Of a stretch of 64,000 nucleotides of DNA, positions 1-7,087 are shown piece by piece; position 1 is the stretch's first letter, and every line of letters starts with the position of its first letter. The notes beneath the pieces are model-generated. The model did not search any database, was not told the origin of the DNA, and was given only the letters and a program-made list of their open reading frames with translations. Made by a program: the position numbers and the translations under genes. The DNA comes from Sinorhizobium fredii (GTDB taxonomy: Bacteria; Pseudomonadota; Alphaproteobacteria; Rhizobiales; Rhizobiaceae). The DNA is taken from NCBI RefSeq assembly GCF_002944405.1, contig NZ_CP024310.1, positions 806,001 to 870,000 on the forward strand, read 5' to 3'.

Positions 1-1236
1 CACCCAGTAGCGGTAGGCGAGGACCGATGCCCGGATTCTCTCGACGGTCTGAGGTCCAAGGTGCCCCCCGTAGGCGCGGACCAGCCAGAGCAGCGGCACC
101 AGGACGAAGTCGGAACAATCCTCGCGTCGGTCGATCGACTGCAGCGTCACCGCGATGAGGCGGTCGATCGTTGTCCTGTCGTCGCTGCCGGAGGCGACCA
201 TGGCAAGCGCCCGGCTGATGCGTTCCGCCCCGTGGCGGGCACTGAAATCGAGTGCCGCCCGCTTTCGCTCGGTGATGCTGCCCGCCCGTGTGGCTGGCGA
301 AAGCCGGCCGAGGAAGGCGGCATCGATGACCCGGGTGACGGTGCCGGCGCCGGATCCGATCGTCAGCCGCACGCTGTGATAGCCATCGGGAATGCCGAGC
401 GTCTCGGGAATGGAGAGCCGCGTCTCGGCTGCGCCGAGCGTCGTGGCAGCGCGCGTCAGGATCGCTCGATCGTGGCCATGGCTCACGACTTCGACGAGGA
501 GGGGAAGGTCGGTTCCGGACGGGGCGTCGAAGACGAGTTCGAGCGCCGACCCGACGAAGACGTCGCGGCTGGGCCGGACGTCGCGCACAAGGGCGGCGAG
601 GCGGTTGACCTCATCGCTGTCGAGAGGAACCGGCAGGACGACCGTCAGCGGCGCCTCATCCAGAAGCTCGAGCTCGAAGAACCAGATCGTGTCCCGTTCG
701 GCGAGATCCTCCGCGTGAAGCAGGATTTCGTTGTCGCCCGGATGAAGGTCGAGCGTTACGTCGGTCGTGCTCTCGACATTGCGCCGGAACGGTTCGAAGC
801 GCACCTGCTCCGCGCCGTTCACCCAGATGCGCAGGCCGCCGCAGGTGCGGAGCCTCAGATGGAGCCGGCGCGGGGCATCGGTCCGCAACGTGCCCTTCAG
901 CCACCGGCGGACATGGGTCGGCACATGCCAGAAGCCGGTGAATTCGACGCGGCGGTTCGAGCCCGGCAGGTTCAGATGCGCTGCCGGCCAGTCGCGTTCC
1001 GGTTCGATCGTCCGGCCGACCATCTCGGCCCAGAAAGCCTTGCGGCAGGGCAGGTCGCCGACATCGACGAAACCGTTGATGAAGCGGTAATTGACGCGAT
1101 CCTCCGCCGGCGCCGCGGTCCCGGGGAAGCCATCGCTGATCAGCTCGGAGACGATCCAGGCGGTGATCGTCTCGCCCTTTCGGACCTCATAGGTCGGGTC
1201 GAGAGACGGCGCTTGCGTTGCGGAATTCTCCTTCAT
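1..1236 (-). CDS. hypothetical protein with beta-sandwich-like N-terminus, partial (3' end outside window)
   Basis: An open frame of 412 codons runs from an ATG at 1236 off the left edge, so the C-terminus is missing. The start follows a purine-rich GGGAGG-type ribosome binding site. Residues about 80-190 look like a carbohydrate-binding jelly-roll (a WVNGAEQV strand, then an LHPGDNEILLHAEDL segment), as seen in accessory domains of glycoside hydrolases and lyases. No signal peptide is visible, which argues for a cytoplasmic protein. It is divergent from a sugar-binding protein and kduI, so a role with uronate-type oligosaccharides is plausible. I do not recognise the family and infer no reaction. 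Confidence 0.7.
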   Translation of the reverse strand, partial: MKENSATQAPSLDPTYEVRKGETITAWIVSELISDGFPGTAAPAEDRVNYRFINGFVDVGDLPCRKAFWAEMVGRTIEPERDWPAAHLNLPGSNRRVEFTGFWHVPTHVRRWLKGTLRTDAPRRLHLRLRTCGGLRIWVNGAEQVRFEPFRRNVESTTDVTLDLHPGDNEILLHAEDLAERDTIWFFELELLDEAPLTVVLPVPLDSDEVNRLAALVRDVRPSRDVFVGSALELVFDAPSGTDLPLLVEVVSHGHDRAILTRAATTLGAAETRLSIPETLGIPDGYHSVRLTIGSGAGTVTRVIDAAFLGRLSPATRAGSITERKRAALDFSARHGAERISRALAMVASGSDDRTTIDRLIAVTLQSIDRREDCSDFVLVPLLWLVRAYGGHLGPQTVERIRASVLAYRYWV

Positions 1237-1258
1237 AGATCGCCTCCCGTCGATCATA

Positions 1259-1272
1259 TGAAAATTTTTTCA
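1259..1272. promoter_or_regulatory. operator-like near-palindrome, left site
   Basis: TGAAAATTTTTTCA is a near-perfect inverted repeat just upstream of the minus-strand gene start at 1236. It shares the TGAAAAT half-site with the perfect palindrome at 1399-1416. The pair brackets the divergent promoter region, which suggests one regulator controlling both directions. No regulator gene for this site lies in the window. Confidence 0.5.
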
Positions 1273-1398
1273 CCAGTGGCGTTCTGACCAGTTAGGACGT
1301 CCCGCCTGCGATATGCCGGCAAAGAAACAGCTTGACCTTTGCGCTGTCAAGTCGCAAAAAGGTGAAAATCGAATTTGGCAGAGGAGTTCCGGTTCGAT

Positions 1399-1416
1399 TA
1401 TGAAAATATTTTCATA
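1399..1416. promoter_or_regulatory. perfect 18-bp palindrome, likely operator
   Basis: TATGAAAATATTTTCATA equals its own reverse complement over all 18 bases. It ends one base before the GGGAGG ribosome binding site of the solute-binding protein gene, so a bound repressor would block transcription or initiation. The shape suits a LacI- or GntR-type dimer; which regulator binds is unknown. Confidence 0.6.
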
Positions 1417-1428
1417 GGGAGGATGAGC

Positions 1429-2706
1429 ATGTCGAAACTCTTATCGGGCGTCAGCGCCTTTGTAATCGCCGGCTTCGTCGGCGTGGCTTCGGCTCAGGCC
1501 GAAACCAAGACGATCACATTCCTGTTTACCGATGACGATCAGGGCTACGTCCAGCGCATGGCCGAGCTCAGCAGGGAATTCGAGAGCACCCATCCGGATG
1601 TGAAGGTCAATTTCGTCTCGTCCGGCTACGACGCCGTGGCCAAGCAGTTGCCGGTGCAGCTTGCGGTCGGTGAGGGCCCCGATCTCGCCAAGATCACCGA
1701 TTGGCAGCTCGCTCCCTATTACCTGGACATGCGCCCCTACATGAAGGATCCGGAAGCTTACGCCAAGCTTCACGGCGCAAGCCTCGAACAACTGCGCCTG
1801 CCGAACATCAACGAGCCGAATTCCATCAACGGCTACGTGGCGTCGCAGACGCTCAACCTGCCCTTCGTCAACAAGACGCTGTTCGAGCAGGCCGGCGAGC
1901 CCCTGCCGGGGCCGAAGGCAACGCTCAAGGAGATCGTCGAAGCCTCGGCGCGGGTCGCGAAGGCAACGGGCGTGCAGGTTCCCTTCACCATGGACCGCTC
2001 CGGCCACCGCTTCTCGGGTGCCGCCTTCTCCTACGGTTCGACCTACGTGAAGGACGGCAAGTTCAACTTCCCGGACGAAGCAGCCAAGAAATATATCGCC
2101 GACGTCTATTCCTGGACCGAGAACGGCAGCTTTCCCAAGGAAATGTGGGGCGCGGCCGGCGGATCGCAGTACAAGAACATGGGTGACGAGTTCGTCAACG
2201 GCAACGTGGTGACCTATCTCGCCGGCAACTGGATGGTCAATCCGTTCCAGACCAAGATCGGCGACGCCTTCGATTGGACGGCGATCAATGCGCCTTGCGG
2301 CGAGGCCGGATGCTACGCCATGCCCGGCGCCACCGCGATCGTCGGCTTCAAGCGCACCAAGCACCCGGAAGCGGTGGCCGAGTTCATCGAGTTCCTCGGC
2401 TCCGAGAAGATCCAGCGGGAAATCGCCGAAAATTACGTGATCCTCACCGGCGCCGACATCAAGGACCCGCAGTACAAGCTTTCGAGCGAGAACGCCAAAT
2501 CCGCCATGGCGGTGTTCCTCGACAACAAGAAGAACGTACCGCAGGCGGCGCGCGACTTCGAGCGCCAGAAGGGCGGATCGGCGCTCTACCAGCAGATCGT
2601 GCAACGCATGAGCCAGCTGATCGTCGGCGAATTGTCGCTCGATGAGACCTACAAGGTGCTGGAGGACGACGTGCGCAAAATAAACGAAGCGCGCGCCACC
2701 CAGTAA
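1429..2706 (+). CDS. ABC transporter sugar-binding protein (family 1 extracellular solute-binding)
   Basis: A periplasmic binding protein of 425 aa. The start at 1429 is chosen over an in-frame ATG at 1423 because GGGAGG (1417-1422) sits six bases before 1429 but abuts 1423. The N-terminus is a classic Sec signal: a short basic start, a hydrophobic run, and a VASAQA cleavage region. The mature chain has the UgpB/MalE-like layout (early GEGPDLAKI and later GNVVTYLAGNWM segments). It is followed by kduI and a broken kduD, so the ligand may be an oligogalacturonide or other uronate oligomer (inference). No permease or ATPase partner is present here; they may lie beyond the left edge or have been lost. 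Confidence 0.85.
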   Translation: MSKLLSGVSAFVIAGFVGVASAQAETKTITFLFTDDDQGYVQRMAELSREFESTHPDVKVNFVSSGYDAVAKQLPVQLAVGEGPDLAKITDWQLAPYYLDMRPYMKDPEAYAKLHGASLEQLRLPNINEPNSINGYVASQTLNLPFVNKTLFEQAGEPLPGPKATLKEIVEASARVAKATGVQVPFTMDRSGHRFSGAAFSYGSTYVKDGKFNFPDEAAKKYIADVYSWTENGSFPKEMWGAAGGSQYKNMGDEFVNGNVVTYLAGNWMVNPFQTKIGDAFDWTAINAPCGEAGCYAMPGATAIVGFKRTKHPEAVAEFIEFLGSEKIQREIAENYVILTGADIKDPQYKLSSENAKSAMAVFLDNKKNVPQAARDFERQKGGSALYQQIVQRMSQLIVGELSLDETYKVLEDDVRKINEARATQ

Positions 2707-2798
2707 GCGCCACTCCCATAAGCCTCCCAGGCTGGACGGCGTGCCCGCTCCGTGGGCGCGTCGTCTCTCGCGCTCGAAGCAAAACGAAGGGGAACCTC

Positions 2799-3647
2799 AT
2801 GCAGTCGTCGATAACTGTTCGCCACGCGGTTCACTACTCGCAGTCGGAAGCCATGACCGGGAGCGAGTTGCGGCAGAACTTCATGATCGAGGAACTGTTT
2901 ACGCCCGGGCGCGCGACCGCGGTCTACACCCATTACGACCGGCTGCTCCTCATCGGCGTGATGCCGGACAGGCAAGCGATCGGCTTCGGCGAGGACTTGG
3001 CACGCGTCGTCGGCGGCGAATTCCTGCTTGAGCGGCGCGAGTTGGGGCTGATCAATATCGGCGGTCCGGGGATCGTCCGGGCGGACGGAGCGGTCTTCGA
3101 GATCGGCTTCCAGGACGCGCTCTATCTCGGCATGGGGACCCAAGACGTCTCTTTCGAAAGCGCCGATCCTTCGGCGCCCGCCAAGTTCTATATCAACAGC
3201 GCCCCCGCCCATGCCGCCTTTCCGGCCCGGCCTATCCGCAAGTCGGAAGCGATTGAGCTCAATCTCGGCGACGGCAAGACCTCGAATAAGCGAACGCTCT
3301 TCCAATATATTCATCCGGATGTCGTGCCGAGCTGCCAATTGCTGATGGGCATGACGCGGCTCGAGCCGGGCAGCGTCTGGAACACCATGCCGGCGCATAC
3401 GCATGACCGGCGCATGGAGGCCTATCTCTATTTCGAGGTGCCGCAGGACGCCTTCGTGATTCATCTCATGGGACGGCCGGAAGCGACCGGCCACCTGATC
3501 GTCAGAAACGAACAGGTGGTCGTCTCGCCGCCCTGGTCTGTCCACTGCGGCGCCGGCACCTCGGCCTACGCCTTCATCTGGAGCATGGCGGGCGACAACA
3601 AGTCGTTCAAGGACATGGATTTCGTGCCGATGGGGGAGATCCGATGA
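2799..3647 (+). CDS. kduI: 5-dehydro-4-deoxy-D-glucuronate isomerase KduI
   Basis: KduI (EC 5.3.1.17) converts 5-keto-4-deoxyuronate to 2,5-diketo-3-deoxygluconate in pectin/hexuronate breakdown, in the cytoplasm. The 282-aa length matches the family (about 280). The cupin metal site is intact: His200 and His202 in PAHTHDRRMEAYLYF, Glu207, and His249 in WSVHCGAG. The next step in the pathway belongs to KduD, whose gene overlaps by 4 bp (ATGA) but is broken. Unless another kduD copy exists, the product of this enzyme would not be reduced. The gene itself shows no damage. Confidence 0.95.
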   Translation: MQSSITVRHAVHYSQSEAMTGSELRQNFMIEELFTPGRATAVYTHYDRLLLIGVMPDRQAIGFGEDLARVVGGEFLLERRELGLINIGGPGIVRADGAVFEIGFQDALYLGMGTQDVSFESADPSAPAKFYINSAPAHAAFPARPIRKSEAIELNLGDGKTSNKRTLFQYIHPDVVPSCQLLMGMTRLEPGSVWNTMPAHTHDRRMEAYLYFEVPQDAFVIHLMGRPEATGHLIVRNEQVVVSPPWSVHCGAGTSAYAFIWSMAGDNKSFKDMDFVPMGEIR

Positions 3648-4131
3648 CCGCCGCCGCCGGCCCTTTCGACCTCATCGGAAAGCGGGCACTGGTCACCGGA
3701 GCACACTGCCTGGGGGCAGGGCCTCGCTGTGGCGCTCGCTTCCGCCGGCACCGACGTCATCGGGCTGGGATCGCAGGAGATGCCCGAGACCCGGAGTAAG
3801 GTGGAGGCGCTGGGTCTGCGGTTTGAGGAGGTCGTCTACGATCTGCGCAATCCGCGCGGTATATCGGAGATGTTTGCCAGTCTTGTCGAAGGCGGACGAA
3901 CGGTCGATATCCTGATCAACAATGCCGGGCAGATTCGCGGTCCGACTTCACCGAATTCACCGAAGAGGACTGGGACGACGTTCTGAACATCAATCTGAAG
4001 AGTGGCTTCGTGCTCTCCCAGGCGGTCGTCCGGCATATGCTCGAACGCGGCGTCAAGGGGCGCATCGTCAACATCGCCTCCCTCTTGTCCTTCCAGTGCT
4101 TGCCGTCGACGGCGGCTGGCTCGCCCGCTAG
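3644..4131 (+). pseudogene. kduD: 2-dehydro-3-deoxy-D-gluconate 5-dehydrogenase KduD, degraded
   Basis: Remains of a short-chain dehydrogenase. The start (MTAAAGPFDLIGKRALVTGA) is normal, but the NAD-binding glycine loop is hit by a frameshift near 3704-3716. The frame resumes as LAVALASAGTDVIGLGSQ, runs through the DILINNAGQIR motif, and shifts again near 3936-3945. A third frame gives FTEFTEEDWDDVLNINLKSG to KGRIVNIASLLSFQ. That joins near 4095 directly to VLAVDGGWLAR-stop, the usual KduD C-terminus, so roughly 90 codons including the YxxxK catalytic motif are deleted. The stop is at 4129-4131. Three separate lesions make sequencing error an unlikely explanation. Confidence 0.9.
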
Positions 4132-4300
4132 CTCGGAAGGCACCAGTTGCCCCTCTTCGGCGACCGCCTGCCCCATCTTCCTTTCGATCGCGTCCCATGC
4201 GAGGCTTCGGCTGGGATTGCCGCGGGCGGTGCAATTTCCGTTGCGGCCGGTTCCACCCGTTCCCCGACCGCCCCTCGGGCGTTATTTGCGGGAGTGCAGC

Positions 4301-5734
4301 ATGCGGACACTCGAGCCTTTGCCGGTCGTCGCGATCATCGGAGGCGGTTTCAGCGGTGCCGCCGTTGCGCTGCATCTCACGCGCTCTCTGGGCGTGGAGC
4401 GAGCGGCGCGGATCGTCGTCTTCGAACGCCGCGCCAGGCTCGGCTCCGGCCTTGCCTATGACACGGCAGAGCCCGCGCATCGCATCAATGTGCCGGCCTT
4501 CAAGATGAGCCTTTATCCGGACGAGCCGGAAAGCTTCGCTGACTATGTTGTCCGAGCCGATACGGTCGCGACCGATCCGGGCTTCAATAGTCCCGACGGC
4601 ATAGCCTATCCGCGGCGGTCAGTGTTCGGCGACTATGTCGCGGCCGAACTCGCCCCTTGTCTCGCCAGCGGGGCGATCGAGCACAGGCGCAAGCGCGTAC
4701 TTGAAATGAAGCGATCTGCAGGCCAGTGGACGATCCTTGCGGAGGATGGGGAGGCACTCGTCGCCGGCATTGCCGTTCTTGCCGTCACGCATCCGACGCC
4801 GGCGCTGCCAAAGGCTCTGCTGCCGCTTTCGTCTTCCCCCAAGCTGGTTGCGGATTCAACGCGCGCCGATGCGCTGGACGGCATCGCGCCGGCAGATCGC
4901 GTGCTGATCGTCGGCAATGGTCTGACAGCGGCGGATGTGGTCGCCGCGCTTGCCGAGAGAGGCCACGGCGGGTCGATCGTTTCCATTTCGCGGCGCGGCC
5001 TGCGGTCTCGCGGCCACCCGGCGATCGCGCAAGAACCGTTTGGCGACTTCGTCTCCGATCCGGCCAGCCGCGCATCGGAGCTTCTTCGCCGTATTCGCCG
5101 AACGCTGCGGGACGCCCGGCAACAGGGCCTGAGCTGGCACCCGGTCATCGACGCGGTGCGGGCGCAGGGCCAGCAGATCTGGCAGGCCTTGCCGCTCGTC
5201 GAGCGCCGCCGCATTGCGCGGCTGGCGCGATCCTATTGGGACGTGCATCGGTTTCGCATAGCGCCGCAGGTCGAAACCGTTCTGGACAAGGCGATCGAGG
5301 AAGGCCGACTGGAAATTGTTGCTGCCTCCATCGCATCGGCGGCGATCGAGGACGGGGAGATCCGGGTCAATCTCCGGCAGCGCGGCCGCGACGCGCCGCG
5401 GCGGATCGTCGTCGATGCGATCGTGGTAACCACCGGCCCCGCCCATGGCGAGATCCTGAAGTCTCAGCCCTTTCTGGCGGGACTTGAGAGGGACGGCGTG
5501 CTCGCTCCTTGCGAAACCGGTCTCGGGATTGCATGCGATCTTCGTTCTCGCGCCGTTGGCGCGGACGGCCGGGTGCAGCCGAACCTCTTCATCGCCGGAC
5601 CGCTGGCGCGCGGCACCTTCGGCGAATTGATGGGTCTTCCCCAGGTGACGGAGCATGCGGTTTTCGTCGCCCGAGAAATCCAGGCGCTGCTCACGATGAA
5701 CGAAGCGAACGGCTTCACCCCGTCTCCGGCATGA
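4301..5734 (+). CDS. FAD/NAD(P)-binding protein (COG4529-type)
   Basis: A 477-aa flavoprotein. It opens with a dinucleotide-binding loop (VVAIIGGGFSGAAVAL, residues about 8-24), continues with RLGSGLAYDTAEPAHRINVPA typical of the FAD-NAD(P)-binding family, and has a second nucleotide loop (VLIVGNGLTAADVVAAL, about 205-221). A C-terminal LFIAGPLARGTFGELMGLPQV segment closes the FAD site. The start at 4301 is supported by GGGAG at 4290-4294. The upstream frame runs open into the kduD remnant, but that is coincidental because KduD has its own stop at 4131. The substrate is unknown; a monooxygenase or dehydrogenase role is possible. Confidence 0.8.
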   Translation: MRTLEPLPVVAIIGGGFSGAAVALHLTRSLGVERAARIVVFERRARLGSGLAYDTAEPAHRINVPAFKMSLYPDEPESFADYVVRADTVATDPGFNSPDGIAYPRRSVFGDYVAAELAPCLASGAIEHRRKRVLEMKRSAGQWTILAEDGEALVAGIAVLAVTHPTPALPKALLPLSSSPKLVADSTRADALDGIAPADRVLIVGNGLTAADVVAALAERGHGGSIVSISRRGLRSRGHPAIAQEPFGDFVSDPASRASELLRRIRRTLRDARQQGLSWHPVIDAVRAQGQQIWQALPLVERRRIARLARSYWDVHRFRIAPQVETVLDKAIEEGRLEIVAASIASAAIEDGEIRVNLRQRGRDAPRRIVVDAIVVTTGPAHGEILKSQPFLAGLERDGVLAPCETGLGIACDLRSRAVGADGRVQPNLFIAGPLARGTFGELMGLPQVTEHAVFVAREIQALLTMNEANGFTPSPA

Positions 5735-5843
5735 GAATTCTCCCACCGACTCGGAGAAAATATTATTTTGATTAAAAAACAGCGGCTTGATCGTAATTTC
5801 GGGCGTGCGCAGACGCCTTTCACGGTGAAATTTGGTTTTGCCA

Positions 5844-5871
5844 TTGCATATCTCGAAGCAGCATCTATATA
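5844..5871 (+). promoter_or_regulatory. putative cspA promoter and long 5' leader
   Basis: TTGCAT (5844-5849), 16 bases, TATATA (5866-5871) fit a housekeeping promoter. Transcription would begin near 5878 and leave about 120 nt of untranslated leader before cspA at 5997, which is typical of cold-shock genes. The rest of the 5735-5996 gap is AT-rich and shows nothing else I can name. Confidence 0.5.
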
Positions 5872-5996
5872 TACCCCGTCGAACATTGCTTGTGACCTTT
5901 GTCTACGCGCTGATGCGCTTCGCCAGATTTCCTTTCAAATATCGATCAAATCGGGTGAATACTCGCCCGTAATCTCTACCATGAAAGGAAATCGTT

Positions 5997-6206
5997 ATGA
6001 GTTCAGGCACCGTAAAGTGGTTTAACAGCACCAAGGGCTTTGGCTTCATCCAGCCCGACGACGGCTCCACGGACGTGTTCGTCCATATCTCCGCCGTCGA
6101 GCGGGCCGGGCTACGCTCGCTGGCCGAGGGCCAGAAGGTGACCTACGACATCGTCCGCGACAACAGGTCCGGCAAGAGCTCGGCAGACAATCTGCGAGCT
6201 GCTTAA
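5997..6206 (+). CDS. cspA: cold-shock protein, CspA family
   Basis: A 69-aa single cold-shock domain, an RNA chaperone that melts secondary structure in mRNA. RNP-1 (KGFGFIQP) and RNP-2 (VFVHIS) are both complete, preceded by the usual [10 protein letters not shown] start. AAAGGAAA just before the ATG serves as ribosome binding site. It is transcribed alone, with a long leader and a terminator about 100 bp downstream. Rhizobia carry many paralogues, so the exact csp number cannot be set from sequence alone. Confidence 0.95.
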   Translation: MSSGTVKWFNSTKGFGFIQPDDGSTDVFVHISAVERAGLRSLAEGQKVTYDIVRDNRSGKSSADNLRAA

Positions 6207-6264
6207 ATTGTCATTCGCCTCCGCTGACCACGGATGTACTGGCAGGGAGCGTTTGAATGACAGG

Positions 6265-6297
6265 GCGCCGTTGCGCGTCTGAAAAGATGCGCGGCGT
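6265..6297. repeat. intergenic palindromic repeat, copy 1
   Basis: CGCC (6266-6269) and GCGCGTC (6273-6279) pair with GATGCGC (6286-6292) and GGCG (6293-6296) around a TGAAAA loop. The core GCGTC-loop-GACGC...CGGCG is shared with the element at 12874-12905, and the same pattern is common between genes in Sinorhizobium. It lies between cspA and its terminator. Confidence 0.5.
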
Positions 6298-6306
6298 TCA
6301 AGAGGA

Positions 6307-6332
6307 GGTCGGGGTAATGCCCGGCCTTTTTT
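6307..6332 (+). terminator. rho-independent terminator after cspA
   Basis: GGTCGGG (6307-6313), a six-base loop and CCCGGCC (6320-6326) form a 7-bp stem with one G-U pair, followed by six T residues (6327-6332). Confidence 0.75.
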
Positions 6333-6371
6333 GCTTGTGCCACCTAAAGGGCACAGACGAAGGAGATGGCC

Positions 6372-6659
6372 ATGAGCCGGAACACCTACAATGTTGGCGA
6401 TACGGTCGTGCTGAAGTCCGACCTGATGCGGATGTTGGCGGCCGACAGGACCTGCCGTATCGTCGGCATCCTGCCTGCCGCCGAACACGGAGAAGCACAG
6501 TATCGCGTCCGGCTCGGGACCGAGACCTTTGAACGTCGAATTTTCGAACACGATATCGATCCTGCGGAAAGCGCCCTGCCGGTCAGTGAACGCGTCCCGG
6601 CGGCAACGGTCAGTGGCAGTCCTTGGCTTAAGCCGTTGAGCATCAGGACCGCCAAGTGA
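6372..6659 (+). CDS. conserved hypothetical small protein
   Basis: A 95-aa protein of unknown function, with no signal peptide or membrane segment. The start at 6372 is preferred over 6366 because AGGAG (6361-6365) is six bases from the former and abuts the latter. The middle is a compact beta-rich stretch (YNVGDTVVLKSDLMR, then RTCRIVGILPAAEHGEAQYRVRL) reminiscent of SH3-like barrels. The product is probably cytoplasmic. It sits between the cspA terminator and rpsU; no functional link is evident. Confidence 0.65.
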   Translation: MSRNTYNVGDTVVLKSDLMRMLAADRTCRIVGILPAAEHGEAQYRVRLGTETFERRIFEHDIDPAESALPVSERVPAATVSGSPWLKPLSIRTAK

Positions 6660-6779
6660 ATAAGGGCTGGAGCGCGCACGCGCCTCTTATTCCCCCGCAA
6701 GGAAGCACTCGGAATTTCCCGCGCTCTGGTTCTGATCGAAGGAACCATGTAGCAACTCATCAAACGGAAAGGATGTATT

Positions 6780-7016
6780 TTGCAGGTACTTGTCAGAGAC
6801 AATAACGTCGACCAGGCTCTCCGCGTTCTCAAGAAGAAGATGCAACGCGAAGGCGTCTTCCGCGAAATGAAGATGCGCAGCGCCTATGAAAAGCCCTCCG
6901 AAAAACGTGCTCGCGAAAAGGCCGAGGCCGTTCGCCGCACCCGCAAGCTTGCGCGCAAGAAACTGCAGCGCGAAGGCCTTCTGCCCTCGCCGAAAAGAGT
7001 GGCGCGCACGCGCTGA
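6780..7016 (+). CDS. rpsU: 30S ribosomal protein S21
   Basis: A 78-aa basic protein of the small ribosomal subunit that helps base-pairing of mRNA with the 3' end of 16S rRNA. The start ([24 protein letters not shown]) is diagnostic of S21, and the arginine/lysine-rich tail ([22 protein letters not shown]) is the alphaproteobacterial form. The initiation codon is TTG at 6780, supported by GGAAAGG at 6766-6772 with a seven-base spacer. Non-ATG starts are frequent for this gene. Rhizobia often carry more than one rpsU, so this may be a second copy. Confidence 0.93.
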   Translation: MQVLVRDNNVDQALRVLKKKMQREGVFREMKMRSAYEKPSEKRAREKAEAVRRTRKLARKKLQREGLLPSPKRVARTR

Positions 7017-7087
7017 GCATGTCTCATGTCTGTGCGGGGCAGGGGCGAGAGCGTCCGCTCTATTTGCCCTCCCGCGCAGCCCTTCCG

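Noticed and set aside
61..1287. 408-aa plus-strand open frame at the left end
   Set aside because: Arg/Asp-rich, no ribosome binding site, no family feature. It is antisense to the better protein-like minus-strand frame from 1236.
4010..5734. 574-aa frame apparently fusing a dehydrogenase piece to the FAD protein
   Set aside because: The frame runs through the broken kduD by chance. KduD has its own C-terminus and stop at 4131, and the FAD protein has a ribosome binding site and ATG at 4301.
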